A stretch of DNA of 64,000 nucleotides. Source: UBA11612 sp965228575. GTDB taxonomy: Bacteria; Pseudomonadota; Alphaproteobacteria; Rhodospirillales; Rhodospirillaceae. The stretch is from positions 1 through 64,000 of the forward strand of contig CBDDHW010000016.1 in assembly GCA_965228575.1 (NCBI GenBank), given 5' to 3'. The position numbers and the translations under genes are program-made. The notes under the pieces are model-generated. The model did not search any database, was not told the DNA's origin, and saw only the letters and a program-made list of their open reading frames with translations. How positions within the stretch are numbered: the first letter of the stretch is position 1; every line of letters begins with the position of its first letter. Shown one piece after another: positions 1 through 8,358 of the stretch.

Positions 1-811
1 CACCGGCAACGGTTTTTGTCATGGGCCCGGCGGTGTCTTGATCGAGGGTGACGGGAATAATGCCGTAACGGCTGATGCGCCCGGTAGACGGGCGAATGCC
101 CGCGAGCATATTCGCGTTGGTCGGGCTCATGACCGAGCCGCCGGTGTCGGTGCCGACGCTGCCCGCCCACATGTTGGCCGCAACCCCGGACCCGGAGCTT
201 GAGCCGCCGGTGTCGAGTAAGGGCTCGCCGTTCGGATATGCGCGCGGATCATACGGATTGTAACTTTGCCCGGCGATGGCGTTATAGCCAGAGACCATTT
301 GTGTGGGCGGTCCCGCCATCCAGTTGGCGAGCTCGGTTAGTGTGGATTTGGCAATGATGATGGCGCCGGCGTCTTTCAAGTTTTTGACAAGGGTTGCGTC
401 ATAGGGCGGCCAGTAGTTGCGTAGCGCCAGCGTTCCGCCAGTGGTGGGCATGTCGGTCGCGGTATGGATATTGTCTTTGATCGCAACGGGAATGCCGTGA
501 AGGGGGCCGCGGATGTTGCCGGCCGCGCGTTCAGCGTCAAGCTCATCGGCTTGGATCAGGGCATTGGGATTGACGGAGACCGCCGCATTCAAATGATGAT
601 CGTACAACCCAATGCGGATGAGATACTGGGTTACCAGCTCGCGTGAGGTGACACGCCCGTCTTCAAGGGCGGCCTGCATTTCGGGAATGGAAGCCTCGAC
701 AACATCGAATGAGGCATTACTGGTGTTGTCCATCCTATCGCAGGCCTGCAGCACGATGGCCGGCGTTGCAATGCTTACGATCAAAAGTAGTTTTTGAATG
801 ATGCGTTTCAT
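1..811 (-). CDS. Amidase-signature-family lipoprotein (3' end cut by window edge)
   Basis: The protein belongs to the amidase signature family (amide-bond hydrolases related to GatA). The N-terminus is a lipoprotein signal with lipobox LQAC near residue 20, so it is probably exported and lipid-anchored. The Ser-cisSer-Lys triad is visible: Lys in VAIKDN, the cis-Ser in GGSSSGSG and the nucleophilic Ser in GTDTGGSV. Translation continues past base 1, so the C-terminal half is missing from the window. The start is an ATG at 811 preceded by GGGGAGAA. It diverges from a secreted asparaginase, so two exported amide hydrolases sit back to back. The exact substrate cannot be read from sequence. Confidence 0.88.
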   Translation of the reverse strand, partial: MKRIIQKLLLIVSIATPAIVLQACDRMDNTSNASFDVVEASIPEMQAALEDGRVTSRELVTQYLIRIGLYDHHLNAAVSVNPNALIQADELDAERAAGNIRGPLHGIPVAIKDNIHTATDMPTTGGTLALRNYWPPYDATLVKNLKDAGAIIIAKSTLTELANWMAGPPTQMVSGYNAIAGQSYNPYDPRAYPNGEPLLDTGGSSSGSGVAANMWAGSVGTDTGGSVMSPTNANMLAGIRPSTGRISRYGIIPVTLDQDTAGPMTKTVAG

Positions 812-1058
812 AATTCTCCCCTCTGAATTCCGCGCCCCTTGAGGATGTAGCCTAGCACCCTGGCGCCGGGTGTGAAAACGAGAGGGATAGAGTTAAAAAA
901 GCCTTCGATAATAGAGGGTTACCGTGCAACACCTTGCCAGGCCAGTGGATTTGACCTGCGTGTCGGCTCTAGCCGGTTCGCAAACACTCTACTAATGTTT
1001 CCGCTTCGAATTATGGCGGTAGATACGCCGTGGTGGGAATCAAGTGGGAGTTCAAATT

Positions 1059-2189
1059 ATGATTGGCTCGAGTCTCGCTCTAAATGGGATGAATTTTTTT
1101 CTCAGTCGTTTCTTCACCTCATCCCTTTGCATTGCTCTCGGACTATTTATTGTGAACGCATCCTCCACCAACGCTGCAGACGACTCTTCGGCCTCTCTTC
1201 CAACCGTGTGGGTGTTTTCCACCGGGGGAACGATTGCCGGCACCGGATCGTCATCGACAGATTTTTCGAATTACGAGGCCGGCAGCATTACCGGCGAAGT
1301 TTTGGTCGCAAGCGTTCCGCAGCTTGCGAACATCGCCAATATTAAGGTTGAGCAAGTGGTCAATGTGAACAGCTCCAACTTAACCACGGCGGATTTGCTG
1401 AAGTTGTCCAAACGGATCAATAAAACATTAGAAGATCCGAATGTCGCCGGGGCTGTGGTCACCCACGGAACCAATACCCTCGAAGAGACCGCGTACTTTT
1501 TAAATCTCACCGTGAAGTCCGAGCGACCTGTTGTGGTGGTCGGCGCGATGCGTCCGGCAACGGCGATCAGCGCTGATGGACCTTTGAACCTGCTCAACGC
1601 GGTGCGGGTGGCGACTTCGCCAGAGGCTCACGGCAAAGGCGCGCTGATTGTTTTGAATGACGAAATTAACGCAGCGCGCGAAGCGACAAAAACCAATACC
1701 TTTCGCGTTGAGACCTTCCGCGCGCCCGATTTCGGATTCTTGGGGTACGTGGATGAAGACAAAGTCGCGTTCTATAGAGCGTCAACAAAACGCCACACGC
1801 ATAACTCGGAGTTTGATGTGCGTGATTTAGAAGAGCTGCCCGCTGTCGATATCTTGTATTCCTACATTGAACCGAACGCTCAAACCGTACGCGCCTTGGT
1901 GAATGCGGGAAGCGAGGGCATTGTGTTTGCGGCAACCGGCGGCGGTGAGATTACCAATGCCGAGAAAGCCGCCATTGCGGCGTTGGACGATATTGAAGGA
2001 GAAAAGCCCATGCTGGTGCGCGGGAGCCGGACCGGAAGCGGGCGCGTGATCCGAACCAAGGTTTACGACGAGATGGGATTGATCCCTGCCGACAACCTCA
2101 ATCCGCAGAAGGCGCGCATATTGTTGATGCTGGCGCTGACCCGCACCAAGGACCCGGCAGAAATTCGCCGTATGTTTGGCGAGTACTAG
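1059..2189 (+). CDS. ansB: Type II (periplasmic) L-asparaginase
   Basis: Hydrolyses L-asparagine to aspartate and ammonia. Both catalytic threonine blocks are present: STGGTIAGTG near the start of the mature protein and VTHGTNTLEETA about 80 residues on. A hydrophobic signal segment (MNFFLSRFFTSSLCIALG) lies inside the first 40 residues, indicating export. The ATG at 1059 has GGGAG eight bases upstream; a GTG at 1044 and an ATG at 1089 are in frame but have weaker ribosome sites. Length of about 376 residues suits the family with its leader. The divergent amidase is the only obvious functional partner. Confidence 0.9.
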   Translation: MIGSSLALNGMNFFLSRFFTSSLCIALGLFIVNASSTNAADDSSASLPTVWVFSTGGTIAGTGSSSTDFSNYEAGSITGEVLVASVPQLANIANIKVEQVVNVNSSNLTTADLLKLSKRINKTLEDPNVAGAVVTHGTNTLEETAYFLNLTVKSERPVVVVGAMRPATAISADGPLNLLNAVRVATSPEAHGKGALIVLNDEINAAREATKTNTFRVETFRAPDFGFLGYVDEDKVAFYRASTKRHTHNSEFDVRDLEELPAVDILYSYIEPNAQTVRALVNAGSEGIVFAATGGGEITNAEKAAIAALDDIEGEKPMLVRGSRTGSGRVIRTKVYDEMGLIPADNLNPQKARILLMLALTRTKDPAEIRRMFGEY

Positions 2190-2227
2190 CGCCGATATGT
2201 TGCGGCCGGTCGCGGAACGTAAAGTCC

Positions 2228-2626
2228 ATGACCTTTAAGATTTTGGCCGACTTTGTTGTCGGACTTCATTTTCTGTTCATTGTGTTTGTTCTGGCGGGCG
2301 GGCTGTTGGCTTTGCGCTGGCCGAAAATCGCATGGGTTCATGTGCCCTCATTCGTTTGGGGTGCGAGCACTGCGCTTTTTGGATGGATTTGTCCCCTCAC
2401 CTACCTTGAAAACGATTTTCGGGCGCGGGGTATGGAGGCGGGTTATGACGGCGGATTTATCGAAGCTTATATTTTACCGCTGATTTATCCCGAGCTTCTT
2501 TTTCCCGCCGGGTTCCCCAGAGAGGGATTTATCGCGATCGGGGTTTTTGTGCTCGGATTAAACGCTCTTATTTATTGGCGAGTCATCCACGAGGCCAGAA
2601 AGCGCAAACCCGAGTCTGGAACTTGA
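2228..2626 (+). CDS. DUF2784 family membrane protein
   Basis: A 132-residue integral membrane protein of the DUF2784 family, with three to four hydrophobic segments. Family hallmarks visible are the LHFLFIVFVLAGG helix at the N-terminus, the WVHVPSFVWG segment, the CPLTYLEN motif near residue 55 and the ALIYWRV helix near the C-terminus. The molecular function of the family is not known. It lies 38 bases after the asparaginase on the same strand, so cotranscription is possible. It ends one base before the convergent GST gene. Confidence 0.8.
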   Translation: MTFKILADFVVGLHFLFIVFVLAGGLLALRWPKIAWVHVPSFVWGASTALFGWICPLTYLENDFRARGMEAGYDGGFIEAYILPLIYPELLFPAGFPREGFIAIGVFVLGLNALIYWRVIHEARKRKPESGT

Positions 2627-2627
2627 T

Positions 2628-3527
2628 CTAGCTTTTTTCCTCAAGCTTATCCTGGGTTTTGGTTTTAAAGTCTGAAGCATCGTGCCGTTCGTGTAGTTGC
2701 TCGGACGGATCGCCCCAGGTTCTATTGACCATGCGCCCGCGCTGCACTGCTAGGCGGTTGCCAACCGATTCCGCCCACCGCTGAACATTCTTATAATTTT
2801 GAACGTCTAAGAACTCCCCGGCATCATAAATTTTTCCCTGGGCGAGAATGCCGTACCAAGGCCACACAGCGATATCAGCGATTGTATACTCGTTGCCAGC
2901 CAGGTATTCGGTTTCCGCGAGCCGCCGATCTAGAACATCGAGTTGGCGTTTGGTCTCCATCGCGAAACGATCAATGGCGTATTCGATTTTAAACGGCGCA
3001 TAGGAATAGAAATGCCCGAACCCACCGCCAAGATACGGTGCGCTCCCCATTTGCCAAAAGAGCCACGACAAACACTCGGCCCGACCGTCATCTTTGGGCA
3101 AGAGCGCATCAAACTTTTCGGCGAGGTAAATGAGGATCGCCCCCGATTCAAACACGCGGACCGGCGTTGAACTACTGTGGTCCATAAGCGCGGGAATTTT
3201 TGAGTTGGGATTGACCGCCACAAAACCGCTGCCGAACTGATCGCCGTCTTCAATTTTTATCGGCCAGGCATCGTACTCCGCGCCCGCATGGCCAAGTGCC
3301 AGGAGTTCTTCCAACATGATGGTTGCCTTCACCCCGTTCGGCGTTGCCAACGAGTATAGCTGCAGTGGGTGGCGTCCGACGGGCAGCTCCTTGTCGTGGG
3401 TGGCGCCTGCAATCGGTCGATTGATGGACGCGAACTTCCCGCCGCTTTCACTGTCCCAGGTCCAAACCTTTGGCGGAGAATACCCGGGCGGTGAGTTGGG
3501 CGGCGGATCGTTCGGGACGTCTGACAT
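2628..3527 (-). CDS. yghU: YghU-type glutathione S-transferase
   Basis: A nu-class GST; family members bind glutathione and reduce disulfides or organic peroxides. Features seen: a proline-rich N-terminus with PKVWTWD and the block FASINRPIAGATHDKELPVG, both typical of YghU/YfcG, then a thioredoxin-like domain starting LQLYSLATPNGVKATIMLEEL. The glutathione-binding stretch follows with NPNSKIPAL and FESGAILIYLAEK, then the all-helical C-terminal domain. The frame is open back to 3710, but the ATG at 3527 has GGAGA seven bases upstream and gives 299 residues, close to the family length of about 290. Confidence 0.88.
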   Translation of the reverse strand: MSDVPNDPPPNSPPGYSPPKVWTWDSESGGKFASINRPIAGATHDKELPVGRHPLQLYSLATPNGVKATIMLEELLALGHAGAEYDAWPIKIEDGDQFGSGFVAVNPNSKIPALMDHSSSTPVRVFESGAILIYLAEKFDALLPKDDGRAECLSWLFWQMGSAPYLGGGFGHFYSYAPFKIEYAIDRFAMETKRQLDVLDRRLAETEYLAGNEYTIADIAVWPWYGILAQGKIYDAGEFLDVQNYKNVQRWAESVGNRLAVQRGRMVNRTWGDPSEQLHERHDASDFKTKTQDKLEEKS

Positions 3528-3671
3528 TCTAATTTCTCCAAAAGCGCTAAAATTACCCCTTACCATAGCCTGAGCGCGGGGCAATGGACATGCGCACCAA
3601 ATTTCATCACAGTGTAGCCAGGTCAAAATATGGTCCGGTGGAAATGATCCGACGGCCAAGGGGAGGAAGAC

Positions 3672-4832
3672 ATGACATCGACGACACGAACGCGCACAGG
3701 ATTGAGACATTTCTCTATTGCTGGACTAGCGGCGGCAACCCTCATGATCGGCGGTTTGTCCGCGTGCTCACAACAAGAGGCCGAGCAAAGTCAGATGCCC
3801 GCTGGGCCCGCTGAAAAAGGCGGGCTGGACCAAACCGGCCCTTACGAAGTTGTCGAAGGCTGGTTCAAGACGGGGATCGACCGGTGGGATCAACCGCCCA
3901 CCGCGGTAGCGGTCGACAATCCCGACCGGCTTATTGTTCTTGTATCCGACCAACTGCGCACACAGCCGTTCTCTCTGATGTACGCGGCAGACGGCTCGGT
4001 TCTTGAGGAACGCAGTACAACCTCGGAATTGCCGGACTCGGAAAAAAATCACGAGAACCAATTCCTGGTGGTCAACGGTGATGGGGAGGTCATCGAGAAT
4101 TGGAACCAGTGGAACGACTTGTTCGTGCTTCCGCACAATGTAGAGATCAACCCGTATGATCCCGAGCGCCACATTTGGGTGGTGGATTTGGGGCACCAGA
4201 TTTTCAAATTTACCAACGACGGCAAAGAGCTTGTGATGCATCTCGGTGAAAAGGGCGTGACTGGATGGAGTGAAACCCATTTCAATATGCCCTCGTCCCT
4301 CGCCTTCTTGCCGGACGGATCGTTTCTCGTAGCCGACGGGTACGTGAACGGACGCATCGCGAAATTCGATAAAGACGGCAACTATGTCTCGGAATTCGGC
4401 TCAAAGGGGTCCGGTCCCGGACAGTTCGATCTGGTGCACTCAATTACTCAAGATGCACAGGGGCGAATTTATGCCGCAGACCGCAGAAATAACCGTATCC
4501 AGGTCTTCGATAAAGATGGCAACTTTATCGAGGAGTGGACCGACGTGGGCAGCCCGACCAAGCTTGTCATTACCGAGGACCAACATCTTTGGATGTCGGA
4601 TGCGAACTATAACCGCATGGCGAAGTTCAACTTGAAGGGCGAGCTGCTAACCTATTGGGGTACGACCGGGAAAGAACCGGGCTCGTTCGACAATCTCCAC
4701 AACTTTGATGTGGACGAGCACGGCAACTTGTTTATCGCCGACGCCTGGAACAACCGTATTCAGAAATTCGTTCCCAAAGAAAACGCCGATCCGGCGCGGC
4801 TCATCGGTCAGGAATACGTGATCGAGCCCTAA
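3672..4832 (+). CDS. NHL-repeat beta-propeller lipoprotein
   Basis: An exported lipoprotein: the leader ends in the lipobox LSAC at about residues 30-33. The mature part is built of NHL repeats; recognisable blades include DKDGNYVSEFGSKGSGPGQF, GRIYAADRRNNRIQVF and GNLFIADAWNNRIQKF, consistent with a six-bladed propeller. Similar propellers occur in peptidyl-alpha-hydroxyglycine alpha-amidating lyases, but catalytic identity cannot be claimed here. The ATG at 3672 is preceded by GGGGAGGAAGAC, a strong ribosome site. The next gene converges on it 14 bases later. Substrate and role are unknown. Confidence 0.8.
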   Translation: MTSTTRTRTGLRHFSIAGLAAATLMIGGLSACSQQEAEQSQMPAGPAEKGGLDQTGPYEVVEGWFKTGIDRWDQPPTAVAVDNPDRLIVLVSDQLRTQPFSLMYAADGSVLEERSTTSELPDSEKNHENQFLVVNGDGEVIENWNQWNDLFVLPHNVEINPYDPERHIWVVDLGHQIFKFTNDGKELVMHLGEKGVTGWSETHFNMPSSLAFLPDGSFLVADGYVNGRIAKFDKDGNYVSEFGSKGSGPGQFDLVHSITQDAQGRIYAADRRNNRIQVFDKDGNFIEEWTDVGSPTKLVITEDQHLWMSDANYNRMAKFNLKGELLTYWGTTGKEPGSFDNLHNFDVDEHGNLFIADAWNNRIQKFVPKENADPARLIGQEYVIEP

Positions 4833-4845
4833 GCAGGCGGACGCT

Positions 4846-5742
4846 TTATTCTGCTGCTGCGCGCGCCGCATCGACAGTGGCGGCGAGATCGCTGCGCGCG
4901 CGCGCCAGGTCGTCCTGGTACTTGAGAACGACCCCCAAAGTGCGATTGACCGTTTCATGATCTAGCTCTTTTGTGCCGAGCGCTAAGAGCGCTTCAGACC
5001 AATCCAGAGTTTCGGCAAGTCCCGGCGCTTTGAACAACTCCATGCCGCGCAGGGTTTGAACGAAGTGGACGATTTGCGCGCCGAGTTTTTCGCCGGCTTC
5101 GGGCATGCGCGCATTCAGGATCGCGCGCTCTCGCTCCGCGCTAGGGTAGTCGAGCCAGTGGTAAAGGCAGCGGCGTTTAAGAGCGTCGTGAACTTCTCGG
5201 GTGCGGTTGGACGTGATGGCGACAATTGGAGGGGTTTCAGCCTTTACAGTCCCGAGCTCCGGAATCGTAATTTGATAATCCGATAAAATTTCCAACAGGA
5301 AGGCTTCGAAGGGCTCATCCGTGCGATCCAGCTCGTCGATCAGCAAAACCGGCGACCCGCCCTCATGTGGTTCTAAGGCCGTTAGTAGCGGGCGTTTGAT
5401 CAAATACTCTTCGGTATAGATGTCCTGCGATGCGGGCGATTGCCCCGCAGACTCCGAAAGGCGAATAGCCATCATTTGGCGCGGGGCATTCCACTCATAC
5501 ACCGCGCTCGCGGTATCAAGACCCTCATAGCACTGCAAGCGGATCAGATCGCGCCCAAGCTGCGTCGCAAGAACTTTGGCAAGTTCGGTTTTGCCGACCC
5601 CTGCCTCGCCCTCGATAAAAATCGGGCGTTTAAGTTTGAGCGCGAGAAACACCGAGGTTGCGAGATCGCGGCCTGCGATATAGCCGCCGCGGCGCAGCAG
5701 CTCGGCGGTCTCGTCGATGTTTTGGGGAAGAGTGCCGGGCAC
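4846..5742 (-). CDS. MoxR-family AAA+ ATPase
   Basis: A MoxR-type AAA+ ATPase of 298 residues. Walker A is GEAGVGKTEL near residue 45 and Walker B is LLIDELDRTDE near residue 120. An arginine-finger-like region TSNRTREVHDALKRRCLYHW follows, and the C-terminal helical lid is present. MoxR proteins act as chaperones that mature metal enzymes, usually beside a von Willebrand A protein; no such partner is visible in this window. The start is a GTG at 5742 with GAGGAG six bases upstream. Client unknown. Confidence 0.85.
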   Translation of the reverse strand: MPGTLPQNIDETAELLRRGGYIAGRDLATSVFLALKLKRPIFIEGEAGVGKTELAKVLATQLGRDLIRLQCYEGLDTASAVYEWNAPRQMMAIRLSESAGQSPASQDIYTEEYLIKRPLLTALEPHEGGSPVLLIDELDRTDEPFEAFLLEILSDYQITIPELGTVKAETPPIVAITSNRTREVHDALKRRCLYHWLDYPSAERERAILNARMPEAGEKLGAQIVHFVQTLRGMELFKAPGLAETLDWSEALLALGTKELDHETVNRTLGVVLKYQDDLARARSDLAATVDAARAAAE

Positions 5743-6107
5743 ACAAAACTCCTCTCGGCGCGCTTGGGTTGGGCGAGATCATATCCGGAGGGCCTTACCA
5801 GCGGTAGCGGTGAAAACCCGCCCCGCAACCAGTACTCGCCGAAGACAGAGATGCTCGCAGCGTGTCCGGACACAAAATCAAAAAAAGTTTTCGCCGAAAT
5901 TAGCCAGTTTCGATGGCTAACTAAGTGATTCTAATACGATTCTTGTTTAAGTAGAAAATTACAATTTAAATTACACGTGCAACAAAATGTTCTGTCAATT
6001 GTCTCCCTACTGTCGCGAAGTGAAGCTTATTTTCGCGTCTGCGTGGCTTCCGTGCGGGATGTGTTTGGAGCCGCGCATACCACACTCACCCGATAGGAGG
6101 GACTGAC
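5743..6107. other. Gene-free divergent promoter region
   Basis: No coding sequence is supportable between the MoxR gene and the first FGE-like gene. The stretch from about 5920 to 6000 is AT-rich, unlike its surroundings, and most likely carries the promoter of the downstream tandem paralogues. I could not identify convincing -35/-10 hexamers or an operator. Confidence 0.5.
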
Positions 6108-6695
6108 ATGAAACTCGTTACGTTTAGGAACGGCGCACTCGCGCTTTTCTGTACGGTGGTCACGCTGGTGGCTATCGCCCCCGATGCGAATGCCCAAGAC
6201 CCGCGGCGCGGTTACAACGTCGGCGTCGCCGGGCAAGGGACAGATATGTGGACCCAGGCCATGTCCGGTCTGCGTCTTTTTACGCCTCATCGCGACAATT
6301 GCAACACAAGTACGGAAGCTTTCGTCCTCGTTTATACAAACTCAAATAACGTTGATTTCGGCTTTTGTATCGACAAGGACGAACACTCCGCCGGTGCTTT
6401 AGATTGGGAAGAAGCTAAGCATGAATGTCTTCAAGACGGTAAACGCTTACCGGAACCCGGAGAATACAAGTACGCGTGCAATAGAGCTGGGACACTCAGC
6501 CTCAATGATATGACCGATGATGCAGAGTGGTCGACCAATTTTTGGTTAATTCAGCGCAAACCCTATTCCGACTGGTGGAGTGGAGTCATGGCCACCAACG
6601 CCGGAAGCGGTGGCTGTGAGCGGGGAGGCAATACCCCAATCGTTCGGAACAATTCAGCCGGTTCTCCAAGCCTCCCATTTCGGTGCGTCCGGTAA
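6108..6695 (+). CDS. Secreted six-cysteine FGE/C-type-lectin-fold protein, copy 1
   Basis: A 195-residue protein with a signal peptide ending in DANA, so probably exported. The core DWEEAKHECLQDGKRLPEPG, followed by EYKYAC and ending in FRCVR, resembles the formylglycine-generating-enzyme (SUMF1) fold: WxxA..xC..xGxRLPxxxEWxxA at the start and GFRC at the end. At about 170 mature residues it is shorter than true FGE, and the FGE active-site cysteines are not recognisable, so it is more likely a binding protein than an enzyme. Six cysteines are shared with the two downstream copies and probably form three disulfides. AGGAGG seven bases before the ATG sets the start. First of three tandem paralogues; function unknown. 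Confidence 0.72.
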   Translation: MKLVTFRNGALALFCTVVTLVAIAPDANAQDPRRGYNVGVAGQGTDMWTQAMSGLRLFTPHRDNCNTSTEAFVLVYTNSNNVDFGFCIDKDEHSAGALDWEEAKHECLQDGKRLPEPGEYKYACNRAGTLSLNDMTDDAEWSTNFWLIQRKPYSDWWSGVMATNAGSGGCERGGNTPIVRNNSAGSPSLPFRCVR

Positions 6696-6731
6696 CCCAA
6701 ATTCTTTCTTCAACCTCTGAAACCAAATTCC

Positions 6732-6754
6732 GCCACGGGTGCGTGGCATTTTTC
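6732..6754 (+). terminator. Stem-loop between FGE-like copies 1 and 2
   Basis: GCCACG, loop GGTG, CGTGGC, followed by ATTTTTC. A six-base-pair stem with a short T-run can end or attenuate transcription between the two paralogues. It lies just before the ribosome site of copy 2. Confidence 0.5.
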
Positions 6755-6769
6755 AAAAGGACTTTCATC

Positions 6770-7306
6770 ATGAAACTTCAAAACATCATTCTTTGTTCAA
6801 CCATCGCCTTGCTTCCTCTCTCCGCCTCGGCCGAGGAGTACAACGAGTACTCGGCTCCGGCTGCGGGCTCGGACGCAACAACCGTACTCATGGGTAAGGA
6901 AGGCATGTTCAACGCTCATGAAGATGACTGCACGGCCTCGGAGGAGTTCATCAAGCTGTGGGACGACATGGACGGTACCGACATCGGTATCTGCGTTGAG
7001 GAAGACGAGCGCACCGCCGCCGAATGGAGCGATGCGCGCGATACATGCCTGAACGCAGACATGCGATTGCCCGAGCCCGGCGAATGGAAACTCGCATGCG
7101 ACAACGGCACTACCCTTAATGATATGACCGACGACTGGGAGTGGACGTCGAACTTTGCCATCCATTTCTTTGCAAACGGGGCGACACCGGATGCGGGCGT
7201 GGCCGCGCCGGTGGCGGGAAACGGCAGCTGTAATTACGGCTCGACCGATTGGGTCTCGTCGGACGACGGCACCGTGGGCTCACGGGTCTATCGTTGCGTG
7301 AGATAG
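6770..7306 (+). CDS. Secreted six-cysteine FGE/C-type-lectin-fold protein, copy 2 (divergent)
   Basis: Paralogue of the flanking genes, more diverged and acidic. The signal peptide ends in ASAEE. Shared blocks are IGICVEEDERTAAEWSDARD, RLPEPGEWKLAC, TLNDMTDDWEW and the terminal YRCVR; six cysteines are kept. The N-terminal QDPRRGYNVGV block of copies 1 and 3 is replaced by an unrelated AEEYNEYSAPAAG stretch. The frame is open from 6683, but AAAGGA seven bases before the ATG at 6770, together with the signal peptide, sets the start. Predicted to be exported and disulfide-bonded, 178 residues. Function unknown. Confidence 0.72.
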   Translation: MKLQNIILCSTIALLPLSASAEEYNEYSAPAAGSDATTVLMGKEGMFNAHEDDCTASEEFIKLWDDMDGTDIGICVEEDERTAAEWSDARDTCLNADMRLPEPGEWKLACDNGTTLNDMTDDWEWTSNFAIHFFANGATPDAGVAAPVAGNGSCNYGSTDWVSSDDGTVGSRVYRCVR

Positions 7307-7325
7307 CTGAAACCGAAACACGGCA

Positions 7326-7360
7326 TGGGCGGGAGTCACCCTCTCGCCCACGCTATCTTT
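7326..7360 (+). terminator. Stem-loop between FGE-like copies 2 and 3
   Basis: TGGGCGGGAG and CTCTCGCCCA form a ten-base-pair stem with one G-U pair around loop TCACC, followed by CGCTATCTTT. The stem resembles the one after copy 3, so the two intergenic regions may have been duplicated together with the genes. Confidence 0.5.
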
Positions 7361-7384
7361 CTCGAAATTCAAGGAGTGATGGAT

Positions 7385-7969
7385 ATGAACCTTAATATAT
7401 TGAACGGAGCATTCGTAGTTTTCTGCACGGCTGTTGTGTTGATGGGCGTTGCCACTAACGCCAACGCCCAGGACCCTCGCCGCGGCTACAACGTCGGTGT
7501 CGGCGCGCAGGGAACCGATATGTGGACACAATCCATGTCCGGTTTACGGCTTTTCACCCCTCATCGTAACAACTGCGATGACACAACAACGCCAACGGAA
7601 GTCTTCATTAAAATCTACACAAACTCAAACAATGTTGATTTCGGGTTTTGTATGGATTTGGACGAACACTCTTCTGGTGCAAAAGAATGGGAGGACGCTC
7701 GCCACCAATGTATCAGCGAAGGCAAGCGTTTGCCGGAACCCGGTGAGTTTAAATACGCTTGCGACAATGCAGGAACCCTCGGCCTTAATAATATGACCGA
7801 CGACGCGGAGTTCGTTAGCAATTTTCCCCGCTACGTTCCGAACCTTTCATCGAAGCAAGGTCAAATAGCACCCCATGCTGGCGCTGGTTCATGTAAGCAC
7901 ATGGCTGGATATTGGATCGGGAATACTAGTTCCACGAATGCGACCGGGCCATTTCGCTGTGTTCGGTAA
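7385..7969 (+). CDS. Secreted six-cysteine FGE/C-type-lectin-fold protein, copy 3
   Basis: Close paralogue of copy 1 over the first two thirds: QDPRRGYNVGV, GTDMWTQSMSGLRLFTPHR, YTNSNNVDFGFC, GKRLPEPGEFKYAC and NMTDDAEF are almost unchanged. The last 50 residues are completely different from copy 1 except for a Gly-Ser-Cys and the terminal FRCVR. That places the divergence in one C-terminal segment, which in C-type-lectin/FGE folds often forms the ligand face. The start is the ATG at 7385 with AAGGAG eight bases upstream; the ATG at 7379 is too close to it. The signal peptide ends in NANA. Function unknown. Confidence 0.72.
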   Translation: MNLNILNGAFVVFCTAVVLMGVATNANAQDPRRGYNVGVGAQGTDMWTQSMSGLRLFTPHRNNCDDTTTPTEVFIKIYTNSNNVDFGFCMDLDEHSSGAKEWEDARHQCISEGKRLPEPGEFKYACDNAGTLGLNNMTDDAEFVSNFPRYVPNLSSKQGQIAPHAGAGSCKHMAGYWIGNTSSTNATGPFRCVR

Positions 7970-7991
7970 TTAAAGCCAACGTAAATTGAAG

Positions 7992-8021
7992 TGGGCGGGA
8001 GAGTCTTCTCCCGCCCATTTA
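7992..8021 (+). terminator. Rho-independent terminator after FGE-like copy 3
   Basis: A perfect 11-base-pair stem (TGGGCGGGAGA / TCTCCCGCCCA) with loop GTCT, followed by TTTATTATT. It closes the three-gene array and faces the convergent ybjQ gene. Confidence 0.8.
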
Positions 8022-8037
8022 TTATTCCGCTGTTGCC

Positions 8038-8358
8038 CTAAGACAACGTCACCGCAGTCCCGGCCGCTGTCACCATCATCATACTGCCGCCTTGGCCGAC
8101 GGTTTCATAATCGATATCCACGCCGACAACGGCGTTCGCGCCCATCTTCTCTGCGGCCTCTTGCATTTCCTTAAAGGCGATTTCGCGCGCTTTGCGGAGC
8201 TCGTCTTCGTATGCGCCGGAGCGCCCCCCAACAACATCGCGGACCGAGGCGAAAATATCCTTAAAGATGTTGGCTCCTAAAATGGCTTCGCCGACGACAA
8301 TGCCGTGGTATTTTTGAATCTGATTGCCTTCGACGGTGTTGGTTGTGGTGATCAGCAT
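8038..8358 (-). CDS. ybjQ: YbjQ/UPF0145 (DUF74) family protein
   Basis: A small soluble protein of 106 residues with the DUF74 fold, sometimes labelled heavy-metal-binding because of its structural similarity. Blocks seen: TTTNTVEGNQIQKYHGIVVG at the N-terminus, GANIFKDIFASVRDVVGGRS, EAAEKMGANAVVGVDIDYE and a glycine/methionine-rich C-terminus. Members form pentamers; the cellular role is not established. A GGAGG ribosome site precedes the ATG at 8358. Monocistronic as far as visible. Confidence 0.88.
   Translation of the reverse strand: MLITTTNTVEGNQIQKYHGIVVGEAILGANIFKDIFASVRDVVGGRSGAYEDELRKAREIAFKEMQEAAEKMGANAVVGVDIDYETVGQGGSMMMVTAAGTAVTLS

Noticed and set aside
872..1345. 157-codon frame overlapping the asparaginase
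   Set aside because: It lies mostly inside the asparaginase gene in another frame, is rich in Arg, Cys and His, and lacks a ribosome site.
6108..7969. Diversity-generating retroelement
   Set aside because: The variable C-terminal segment invites the idea, but there is no reverse transcriptase, no template repeat, and the variable parts differ in length and not by scattered adenine substitutions.
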